Made by a program: the position numbers and the translations under genes. Positions 1 to 7,800 of a DNA stretch of 10,321 nucleotides are shown one piece after another. The notes below the pieces were generated by a model. The model did not search any database and had not been told where the DNA came from. It was given only the letters and a program-made list of their open reading frames with translations. This stretch comes from an uncultured Christensenella sp. (lineage in GTDB: Bacteria > Bacillota > Clostridia > Christensenellales > UBA1242), in the NCBI GenBank assembly GCA_948471335.1, contig CAOKRZ010000027.1, forward strand, positions 1 through 10,321, written 5' to 3'. The first letter of the stretch is position 1. The number at the start of each line of letters is the position of its first letter.

Positions 1-402
1 TATTGCATCATGCCCTAAACCAAACGCTTTTTTAACGAAAAATGCTGGCAAAATGCCCAGAACTATAAAAGCATAAAGGAAGCCAAAAATAACTGAGGCA
101 ATAAGCATAACATACATTGATACAAGATTAAGCCCAGAAGCAATCTTGTCTGTGTTGTTTTTTTCTTCATCTTTATTCTCATCAAGTTTTAAACAACAAG
201 CATAGGTTTTCCCAAAAAGAAAAATTCCCAAAATAAAATATATAAGCCCTCTTAAGAATGGGATTTTATACAGCTTGAAATTTTGTTTACATTTTTTACC
301 TTCAACTTTTTTGTTGCCGTGACTTGTTATGATTGCAACTGTCATTTTGTTTTGACTTATGCAGGCAATTCCATTTGTTGAGGGAAGCAGCAATTTATTC
401 AT
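1..402 (-). CDS. DUF1385/YqhQ-like membrane protein, N-terminal part (3' end outside window)
   Basis: An open frame of 134 codons starts with ATG at 402 and continues past the left edge. An in-frame TAA lies three codons upstream, so the start is at 402 or inside. No good Shine-Dalgarno sequence precedes it (only AAAAAGAT), unlike all its neighbours. Residues about 20-35 (MTVAIITSHGNKKV) resemble the beta-strand segment of DUF1385 (typically 'VAIAVRKPDGEI'), and KIPFLRG at about residues 46-52 is the family's most recognisable motif. A hydrophobic segment follows it (about 53-64), then a short charged loop, and a second hydrophobic stretch (about 93-120) that is probably a membrane helix pair. 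The family is a multi-pass membrane protein of unknown biochemical function. Its position after rpmE matches the rpmE-DUF1385-prmC-prfA order common in Clostridia. The usual N-terminal GGQAV-EGVMMRGP motif is not present. Family assignment is fairly but not fully secure. Confidence 0.62.
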   Translation of the reverse strand, partial: MNKLLLPSTNGIACISQNKMTVAIITSHGNKKVEGKKCKQNFKLYKIPFLRGLIYFILGIFLFGKTYACCLKLDENKDEEKNNTDKIASGLNLVSMYVMLIASVIFGFLYAFIVLGILPAFFVKKAFGLGHDAI

Positions 403-436
403 ATCTTTTTATTGACATGATTAAGCTTTATTAAAC

Positions 437-467
437 AAAAAAAAGCAGCTTTGACTGCTGCATTTTT
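437..467 (-). terminator. Intrinsic terminator after rpmE
   Basis: Read on the minus strand, GCAGC (461-457), a 7-base loop and GCTGC (449-445) form a stem that is extended by an A-run on one side and an uninterrupted eight-T run on the other (one bulged base). It starts four bases after the rpmE stop codon and should end the rpsF-ssb-rpsR-rpmE transcript. The A/T flanks are near symmetric, so it could also work on plus-strand transcripts. Confidence 0.88.
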
Positions 468-470
468 AAA

Positions 471-677
471 TTATTTAAGACCGTATTTACTCTTAAATTT
501 CTCAACGTTTCCGCTTGTATCAATAACCTTTTTCTTCCCAGTGAAGAATGGGTGGCATTTGTTGCAGATGTCGAGAGTCAAAGTATCGCCTTTGCAATTT
601 GACTTTGTTTTAAAAGTGTTTCCGCACGCACAAGTCACTGTGACTTCGTGGTAATCTGGATGAATCTTATCTTGCAT
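471..677 (-). CDS. rpmE: 50S ribosomal protein L31, zinc-binding type
   Basis: This 68-residue protein is a component of the large ribosomal subunit, near the central protuberance where it helps bridge to the small subunit. The sequence shows the family signature: IHPDYHEV at residues 5-12, a CxC pair at C16/C18, a CxxC pair at C38/C41 and the HPFFTGK block at 42-48. The four cysteines mark it as the zinc-carrying form rather than the cysteine-less paralog that some bacteria switch to under zinc starvation. Length is normal. The ATG at 677 is preceded by AAGGGG about ten bases upstream. The gene begins 27 bases after rpsR ends with no terminator between them and is followed directly by one, so it is probably the last gene of the rpsF operon, an uncommon placement. 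Confidence 0.97.
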   Translation of the reverse strand: MQDKIHPDYHEVTVTCACGNTFKTKSNCKGDTLTLDICNKCHPFFTGKKKVIDTSGNVEKFKSKYGLK

Positions 678-704
678 AACTTTATACCCCTTTTATTTTA
701 AATT

Positions 705-968
705 TTAGTCTCCAACATATGGAAGAAGTGCAACATTTCTTGCTCTTTTGATTGCAACGCAAAGTTCTCTTTGGTGATGAGCACACACGCCAGTTTGACG
801 TCTTGGCAAAATCTTGCCTTTTTCTGTGATATATTTTCTGATCTTTGCGACATCTTTGTAATCAATGCATTTTTCTCCAGCTACGCAAAAAGCACAAACT
901 TTTTTCTTCGCTGGTTTGCGGAATTTCTTTACAACAACTTTTTCTTCCGCTTTAACTTGTTCGCTCAT
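705..968 (-). CDS. rpsR: 30S ribosomal protein S18
   Basis: S18 binds the 30S platform as a heterodimer with S6, which is encoded two genes upstream. The 87-residue protein has a lysine-rich, variable N-terminus (residues 1-23) and then the conserved core: CAFC (25-28), IDYKDVAKIRKYI (35-47), GKILPRRQTG (51-60) and HHQRELCVAIKRARNVALLP (64-83). The cysteines C25, C28, C34 and C62 could bind a metal ion, as in the cysteine-rich S18 variants of some Bacillota; this is inference from spacing. The ATG at 968 has a clear AAGGAGA site upstream. It lies 19 bases after ssb, and that gap is taken up by its own ribosome binding site, consistent with co-transcription. Confidence 0.97.
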   Translation of the reverse strand: MSEQVKAEEKVVVKKFRKPAKKKVCAFCVAGEKCIDYKDVAKIRKYITEKGKILPRRQTGVCAHHQRELCVAIKRARNVALLPYVGD

Positions 969-987
969 ATCTAAAGTCTCCTTTTAA

Positions 988-1404
988 TTAGAATGGTAAA
1001 CTATCATCATCGATAGGTTCAAGTTCGGCTGTTGCCTTTCTTGGTGCTGGGTTTGACTTTGGAGCATCTTCTCCAGCAACAGAATCAGGTCTTGAGCCAA
1101 GGAACTCAACTTCGTCAGCTACGATTTCAGTTGTATAGCGTTTTGTGCCATCACTTGCTTCATAAGAAGAGTTTTGAAGTCTTCCAGTCACTGCACATTT
1201 TGAACCTTTTTTCAAAAATTTATGGCAGTTTTCTGCTTGAGCTCTCCAAACAACAATGTTGAAAAAGTCTGCATCTCTTTCGCCTTCAGCATTTGCAAAG
1301 CGTCTTTGAACAGCAATTGCAAAACGGCAAACTGAAACGCCGCTGTTTGTTGTTGCAAGCTCTGGATCTCTTGTTAAGTTTCCTATTAAAATTACTTTAT
1401 TCAT
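988..1404 (-). CDS. ssb: Single-stranded DNA-binding protein
   Basis: SSB coats single-stranded DNA during replication, repair and recombination, and recruits partner enzymes through its C-terminal tip. The 138-residue sequence begins MNKVILIGNLTRDPEL, the classic OB-fold start, and carries the conserved DFFNIVVWRAQAENC segment (about 46-60), the KKGSKCAVTGRL strand (about 65-76) and YTTEIVADEVEFLG (about 90-103). A short proline/alanine/acid linker leads to the tip DDDSLPF (132-138), the expected partner-binding peptide, which shows that the gene is complete. The linker is short compared with E. coli SSB (about 178 residues in total). AGGAGA precedes the ATG. Placement between rpsF and rpsR is the standard Bacillota arrangement and identifies this as the housekeeping chromosomal copy rather than a phage or plasmid SSB. 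Confidence 0.97.
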   Translation of the reverse strand: MNKVILIGNLTRDPELATTNSGVSVCRFAIAVQRRFANAEGERDADFFNIVVWRAQAENCHKFLKKGSKCAVTGRLQNSSYEASDGTKRYTTEIVADEVEFLGSRPDSVAGEDAPKSNPAPRKATAELEPIDDDSLPF

Positions 1405-1431
1405 AATATCTCCTAAATCTTTTGTTAAATC

Positions 1432-1713
1432 TTACTTTTTCACAAACATTTGGCGAACAACACCTTCAGTGATGTTCATAAGCTTGGCCATAGCGTCAAC
1501 TTCTGTTGGGTTCAACTGAATGTTCATAAGAACATAGAATCCTTCATTTTTGAAGTTGATTGGATAAGCCAATTTTCTCATACCCCATTTATCAATTCCT
1601 TCAACAACGCCGCCTTTCTTTTCAACGTAAGATGAAAACTTTTTGATAAGTTCTTCACGTTGTTCCTCAGACACGTCTTTAGAAATGATGTAGAGAAGTT
1701 CATACTTATTCAT
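1432..1713 (-). CDS. rpsF: 30S ribosomal protein S6
   Basis: S6 is a 30S platform protein that binds 16S rRNA together with S18. The 93-residue product shows the family core: MNKYELLYII at the N-terminus, the block WGMRKLAYPI (43-52) and GFYVLMN (58-64), which are the conserved beta-strand segments of the ferredoxin-like fold, and a C-terminal VVRQMFVKK. Length matches typical S6 proteins (about 95). The frame is open upstream to a TTG at 1752, but that would add 13 residues with no counterpart in the family and would overlap the leader. The ATG at 1713 has an excellent AAAGGAGGT site seven bases upstream and is the start chosen. It is the first gene of the rpsF-ssb-rpsR-rpmE unit, directly behind a consensus promoter and a structured leader. 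Confidence 0.97.
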   Translation of the reverse strand: MNKYELLYIISKDVSEEQREELIKKFSSYVEKKGGVVEGIDKWGMRKLAYPINFKNEGFYVLMNIQLNPTEVDAMAKLMNITEGVVRQMFVKK

Positions 1714-1780
1714 ACAAATACCTCCTTTTGGACTAATGGTCCTCTTTTTCAAGAGAACAAGGACAGTTTTTAAACTGCTA
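1714..1780 (-). promoter_or_regulatory. Structured rpsF leader, candidate S6:S18 autoregulatory element
   Basis: Seen in sequence, in order from the predicted transcript 5' end: an inverted repeat CAGTTT-AA-AAACTG (1777-1764); a hairpin CTCTT-GAAA-AAGAG (1755-1742), which can be extended by pairing GTC/C at 1764-1761 with GGAC at 1742-1739, leaving a bulge of about six bases; and a competing hairpin in which the same GGAC pairs with GTCC at 1733-1730 around the loop CATTA. The last GTCC lies immediately upstream of the Shine-Dalgarno sequence. Known from other bacteria: the S6:S18 complex binds a bulged hairpin in its own rpsF leader. That this leader is such an element is inference from position and structure; I did not match the consensus base by base. 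Confidence 0.5.
1720..1729 (-). promoter_or_regulatory. rpsF ribosome binding site
   Basis: Minus-strand AAAAGGAGGT gives near-complete complementarity to the 16S rRNA 3' end. The AGGAGG core (1726-1721) ends seven bases before the ATG at 1713. It settles the S6 start against the upstream in-frame TTG at 1752. Confidence 0.93.
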
Positions 1781-1785
1781 TTATG

Positions 1786-1814
1786 ATTATATATTCTCTT
1801 TTCTATTTTGTCAA
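1786..1814 (-). promoter_or_regulatory. Sigma-A promoter of the rpsF operon
   Basis: On the minus strand TTGACA (1814-1809) is separated by exactly 17 bases from TATAAT (1791-1786): both hexamers and the spacing match the sigma-A/sigma-70 consensus. The spacer is A-rich. The predicted start of transcription is near 1779-1780, giving a leader of about 66 bases. It is the strongest promoter in the window, as fits a ribosomal protein operon. Confidence 0.93.
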
Positions 1815-1841
1815 GGAATTTTAAAAAACTTTATCTAAAAC

Positions 1842-1871
1842 AAAAAAGACGCGATATTTGCGTCTTTTTTT
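1842..1871 (-). terminator. Intrinsic terminator after the giant surface-protein gene
   Basis: GACGC (1864-1860 read on the minus strand), a 7-base AT-rich loop and GCGTC (1852-1848) form the stem, flanked by seven A and six T residues. It begins two bases past the TAG stop codon at 1874 and lies upstream of the rpsF promoter, so it separates the two transcription units. Symmetric flanks allow bidirectional function. Confidence 0.92.
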
Positions 1872-1873
1872 AA

Positions 1874-4800
1874 CTAGCTGTTTGCAAGTTCATCAATCTT
1901 TTTCTTATGTGCTCTTCTTGAAAGAACGATTATAAGTATGATCAGAATGATGAGAAGCAAAATTCCACCAGAAATTCCGAGTGCAAGAGCAAGAGTGTTG
2001 CTTGAAGTCAAAACTTTTGCATCTGAACCCATATATCTGAACACACCATTATATGATGTTGTTGGATTTGTATAAGTCTCATAGTGTTCTGCGTTTGCAA
2101 TGCTGTATGGCCCCATATCGAACACACCATTGAATGGATTTGTTGCTGTTCCGATAGGCTCCCAGAATCTCCCTGAAAGATTGAGGTTTTTAGCCAATTT
2201 ATAATGTGCATTTGCATATGTTTCATCGCCTGAATTGATCATGTAAGCCATAAGGGCAAGATCATTTTCACTTGAGATGATATATGGATTGTTTTCGCTT
2301 CCGTCGCCTTCAAGGCTTGAGCTTCTTACGTTTTGCCAAAGCGTTCTTGAATAATCAATGAAGATGTAAACTGATTCGCCTTCTGCTGGCATCAATCTTT
2401 CATTTTCAAGAATGTTTGTATTGATTCTGATTTCGTTTTGTTCTTTGTTATAACCAGAGTTCATTGTTGCAAAGTCAAGGATAAGTTGACCTTTTGACAC
2501 AATCGCAACGCTCTTGATGTCATAGTTGCTTGCAAGTGAAACCCTGATTCTTATAACTTGACCAAAACGGATGCCTTCTACGAAAGTTCCTGTTGAAATC
2601 TCAGCGCCTGTTGACATATCAGTGAGAACGCCTGCTTTCTCTGCTGAATGGCTGTTTCCTTCAACTGAAACATTGAATCTGAAGTTGATTGAAGTTGCGT
2701 TTGGCTCTGGTCTTATGATGATTGTATCTCTTACAAGTGAACCGTTTGTTGAAAGGTCATCATATTTTACAACATATTTGTAAACTGTGAAACCATTTTC
2801 TCCAGCTGAAACAGCTTCGAACTTGATTCCTTGCCATACAATTCCATAGCCATAAGCTGATTTAGCCTGCAATGTGATTTCATCCCCGATTCTGGCTTCG
2901 AAGTTGTTTTTGTTTGCAACTTGCTCTCCGTTAACGAGAATTGCATCAGCGATTTCAATCTTAGCTTGATTGTTGATATTTACAAGTGACATGTCAAGTA
3001 TAACTTTGATTGAATTTCCTTCAAACACAGCCATATAAGCAAATGGATTTACAGTCGCAGGTTGAGCGAGAGTCCATCTTTCTTCTGTTCCGTCATTGTA
3101 ATATGCACCAAGAAGTCTTACTCCATCTTCTGTTAAGTATTCTTGAGTTTCAGTGTTAAACCAACCAATAAGCTTATATCCTTTGTTTGCAATTGCAACA
3201 AGGCTGAAGTTTTTGTCAGTGTCCACTGAGCCTTTGCTTCCAAGCTCACTTTCATCTTGTTTAACGAACGCCTTTCCGCCTTCACCGTTAACAGTGATTT
3301 CAAAGTTTGCATAGTACACAGCTTTGATAGTGAGTTCATCTTTACCGCAAGTATGCTTGTAAATTCCGTTTGCGTCTCCGCCTTCGAATTTATCTCCAAT
3401 CAACCATCCTTTGAAAGTATAACCTTCGAAGTTGTAAGGTTTAAGCCAGATTGAAGTGCCTTCTTTGATTTCTGCATAGAATGCTTCGTTCACGTTTGTC
3501 CAGTATGTGTCCGCGCTAAGTCTGTCAATAATGTCAGTCACTGAAATATTTGATTTTTCTGCCTTGTCTTTAAGGATGTCAGGAATGAAATCAATTGTCA
3601 GTTTTTCCTTATTGAACAGCCATGAAGCATACAGCTCGAAAATTCCGTCGTAAGCTGGATTTGTGCTTGGTTCGAAGTTTGTGCTCTTTTCATATGTATC
3701 GCCGTTCCATACATATCCTGATTCAAGCCAATTTCTTAAAACTCTAAGCTGTCCATCTTGCATTTCAATATATTTTCTTCCTTGACCAAGACCGTAAGTA
3801 TAGAATCCGTCAAATGATGAATCTGAGTTGTTTGCGATTTTGTCAAGAATTTTTTGACGTACAGCATCTGGAATTGAAAGCTCTCTTCCATAAGTTGCAT
3901 CAATTCTTCCAAGTTCTTCATTAACGCCGTCTCTAAAAACGATTTGATAGTTTTTAGGTTCAACAACGATAACGATTTCTGCGTGTCTGATAAGTCCGGT
4001 AAATGTCATAACCGCTTGTTCACGATATCCAGCCTTAGGATTGTTCTCAATATCAATAGTTTGAATAGATCCATCTTCAAAAGCTGTTGTGAAGTCTGAA
4101 GGCTTAAGTTCGCTTCCTGAGAAAGTGAATTTTTTAGCCATCTTTCCATTATCTTGAACAAATGAGAAGTTGAAGTTTGTTCTTACTGTGATTTTAACTT
4201 CTTGAGTTTTATCCGCCATAACAGAAACGAACACATTTGATGAGTTGTTGTTATCAACTGACACAAGCATGTTGTTGCTTGGTTCAATGTAAATGTATCC
4301 GGCAGGAAGATCATTTCCTTCCTTGTCTTGGAACTTGATTGAAACTTGGTGAGCCTGTGCAACAAAGATTCCATAGATGTTTGCGCCGTCTTTGATTGAA
4401 GAAACTGTGATAAACACTCTTGCTTTTTCACCAGAAGCAACGTTAAGTTTTGTTGAATTTACTGTGATTCCTTCTGATGCAGAAGCGACAAAGCTGTATC
4501 CATCTTCGATTTCTGCAATGAAGTAAAGCACGCCGTCTGTCACTGAGTCAACTGTGTAGTCAACGCCCTTTATCCCAGCATTGCCTGTATAGATTGCGTT
4601 TTCGTCGATTGTTCCGTCAGCTTTTGCAATATATACGCTTCCACCTGCACCATTTCCATAGTCTCTTGATTGAAGCATTTCAAGCACTGCTTGAACTGAA
4701 ACTGTTGCTTTTGCAGCTGTGAAAGAAATTTCAATTCTGTCAAAAACATTTCCTTCTTTCAAGTTGATTGTAAGTGCATTGTCAATGAGAGTGAAGTCTT

Positions 4801-7800
4801 CAAAAGAAATTGCCGCATTATCTCTGAAGAACTTGATGTTTTCATTTTTAACTTCATAACCTGCAATAGGTTTTAAGTCGAGAATGAAAGGTTGGCCAAA
4901 TTTTGCTGTAGCTTTTGCTTCGTTGCCGCTTGAAATCTCAAACAATTCTCCATCAAGGATATAGCTTGCTGAGCCTTTGCCACTTAAAAGAATGCCAAAT
5001 TCTTTTGCAGCCTCAATGAAGTTTGCGTTGATAACGATATTTCCGTTTTCATCAACATTTTCAAGAATTGCAATAATTCTATTGTTCAATTCTTTGTCGT
5101 TATCTTTTGTTTTGAATGTGAATGGATTTTCATAAGAAACAACTGTGTTTCCATTTGTCCAAGAACTGAATGCGTAAGAATCATCTGCTTTTGCCGTTAA
5201 AGTGAATGACGCTTCGTATTCAACTGAAACATTCAAACTCTTTGTTTCGCCATTGCCATCAACAAGTGTTCCGTTGTCGCCAGCGATGATTTCGAAGTTG
5301 TAAGTTCTTTTATTTGCGCTGACAGAAATAAGGACGTCATCTGTGAACCCTTTGATTTCAAATTGTTTATAGAAAACTCCATTTGCAAATGTTTCTTCGC
5401 CTTCGACAGTTGTCACGCCTTGAGCAAAGCTTCCAAGAGTGATGTTTTTGTAACCATATTTAAGGTAAACAATAACAGTTGCTGTTGCGCCAGTTGCAAC
5501 AGTTTGTGATGCAGACACATTGTCAAGTGTTTTTTCGTTTACGATAACACGATCAACATGAATTCCTGAGAATGAGAATTGGTTATCCTTAGCTTCAGCT
5601 GAAAGAGCGAGTCTTGCGTCTGAAGTGAAGTTTTGCCATGTTACTTCAATGTTATCTCCCTTCAAAACTGCGCCAATTGTATCACTAGCAATCGCGCTTG
5701 CGATGTCAGCTGTGAGACGATATCCAGCGTTTGGCTTAATTGTGAATGTTGCAGTTGTGCCAGTGTTTGCTTTGATAAGGTAGTATAATTTGCCATCAAC
5801 CACTTCAGTTTCAACAACATTTCCGTCTTTTTCAACAGAAGCGTTTTCCGCAGAGATTCTCAAAACGTTTTCGTTTGCTGTTGCTTTGAAAACGATTTCT
5901 CTTGCAGCAGTGATATTGCTTATCGTGATAGTCTTGCTTTCTTCATCGAAGCTGATCTCAGTTGATTGTCCATCGAATGAATATGTGAAGCTGTAGCCTG
6001 CATTTGGTCTAACTTTGATTGTTATTCCAGCGCTTCCGTGCAAGATTGATTGTATCACGTCTTCAGTGATTGCAGATGTGCTGTCCCCAACATAAATGTC
6101 AAGATTTGCTGCAGCTTTGATTGTCAGATCATATGTCAAGTCTGCATAAACTGTGTAAAGATCAAGTGTCCAGTCATCGCCAATTTCTGTGCCTATTGTG
6201 GTGAGAGTTGAACTCTTCTCATAAGTTTGTCCTTCTCCATCCTTTTGTGTGTTCCAGTAAAGGTTCTTTCCTGGCACTTTAAGGTAAGAGAATTCTTCTG
6301 ATTCAACATCGATGAAATCGTTTCCAATTTCTGTGCCGAATTCTATTGAAATTGTCTTTGCGATGTTGTCAGAGTTGTTTGTGTCTTTGAAGTTGATTGT
6401 GTAAGTCTCGCCTACCCAATTTGCATCCAAATTGAATGATTCATCTTTGACAATGTTGCCTTCGCCGCCAAACAATGAATAGATTGTTTCATTGCCTGAA
6501 AGAGAAGTTTCTCCATTTGCCCAGAAGTTTAAGTTGTAAGTTCCTGCTGGAGCAGTAAGTTTTGGCATAAAGCTTGCAATTGTCTCTCCAGCAAGCTCGC
6601 TGAATTTGACAGTTTTTCTTTCATTTGCCCAGCCGTTTGTGATGTCTCCATCTTTGAGAAGGCTTGGCATGTTTACATTGTAAGAAATAGTGATTTCAAT
6701 TTCTTCTTGAGTAAACGAGAGAGTTGTGCTTGCTTTAAGCTGTTTCACTGTAACTGTGCCAGTTTTGTTTCCAGAAGCACCCGCTTCAAGAGTGCCTTGG
6801 CTGCCTTGTGCGAGTGTTGCGCCTGCGAATTTATATCCCTGTGCTGCAGTGTAAGCAATTTCAATGTCGCTGAAGTAAGGAATAACATATCCATCTGCGC
6901 TTTCAGTGATTTCACTTCCGTTTGCTGAAACCTTAACTGAGAATCCTTCTGGAGCGCTTACTGAAAGTGTAACATTTCCGCGTTGCCATACAGGTGTCAA
7001 AGTTGCGCCTTTATTGTCATATGCACTTGTCAATAATTCATGCACTGAGCCCAAAGTCAAAGCTGTTCCGCCAAAAGTATAGCCTGTTGCTTCAAAGCCC
7101 TTTCTTCCTGGCATTGTTCTTGTCAGGTCGTTGTAAATTTTTTCAAGATAAGCGCTGTCATCTTCGTTTGGATCATATCTAAAAGTGTATTGTGTGATTG
7201 CAAGTGTAACGCTTTCGTCGTCTTTGTCAACGATTGCATTAAACGCGTCAAGTCCACCATCTTTGTTGATTGTGATTGTAACAGTTGCCTTTTCGATTTC
7301 GCCCATAGGCATATCTTCTTTGGCAAGAGTATAGTTTCCTTCGTCATTTGCAGCTGCAAGAGTGATAATCACTCTGTTTGCGCCAACTGAAGAGTTTTCG
7401 AAAGCAAAGCTTGCGATATTGACAGTGTCGCCAGCTAAAACTCCGTTGAGTGCAATGCTCACACCTTCTGGAAGAGTGATTGCTGTTGTTCCGTCATATT
7501 CTTTTTTGATTTCAATTTCTTTAACTGTAAGACTTATTGGAGAAATCTTAACTTGAACAGGAACTTCTTTTCCTTCTTTCAAAGCTGCATAGTTGCCGCT
7601 TGTGAATTTAAGGTTGATTGTGTGAGTACCTGCTGTCAAATAGTTTCCGCCTGAGAATGGCAATGCTTCGTAAGAAGTTGTATCAAGTGAAATTGAGATG
7701 TTGTCAACTGAAGTGTCTTCAGCATGCTTGTCAGTCCCGATTTCAATTGTTCCTCTGCCGATGAGTGCAACGATTTCGTCAACTGTCATAGATTTGAAGA

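Larger units (their letters stand above)
2830..6850 (-). repeat. Array of diverged ~90-115-residue bacterial repeat domains
   Basis: A recurring core of an aromatic GY or Y followed by a phenylalanine or tryptophan strand marks each unit: GYKFAG (near 6840), GYSFTY (5990), GYRLTA (5720), GYKNIT (5450), SYAFSSW (5175), GYEVKN (4855), GYSFVA (4500), FNFSFV (4165), GYTFKGW (3415), GYKLIGW (3180) and GYGIVW (2845). Between most neighbours the distance is 240-355 bases. Several units read like the InlB/Flg_new-type 'bacterial repeat' (for example EIIAGDNGTLVDGNGE before SYAFSSW). The copies are old and strongly diverged at DNA level. They probably form an elongated rod. Confidence 0.7.

Noticed and set aside
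411..436. TTGACA on the plus strand at 411-416 as a promoter -35 element
   Set aside because: No -10-like hexamer lies at 16-18 bases, and no plus-strand gene follows.
451..1635. Plus-strand open frames of 61-76 codons over the ribosomal protein genes and ssb
   Set aside because: They lie antisense to well-identified genes, have no ribosome binding sites or recognisable motifs, and arise from the codon bias of the opposite strand.
1432..1752. Longer S6 form beginning at TTG 1752
   Set aside because: The extra 13 residues have no family counterpart, overlap the leader hairpins, and include the translated Shine-Dalgarno sequence; ATG 1713 has a perfect site.
2830..6850. Repeat array read as CRISPR or as DNA-level tandem repeats
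   Set aside because: The periodicity exists at protein level only; the DNA copies are strongly diverged and there are no identical short repeats with regular spacers.
2008..7556. Small open frames on both strands inside the giant gene
   Set aside because: All are alternative-frame shadows of a continuous long frame with coherent domain content; none has a ribosome binding site or a known motif.
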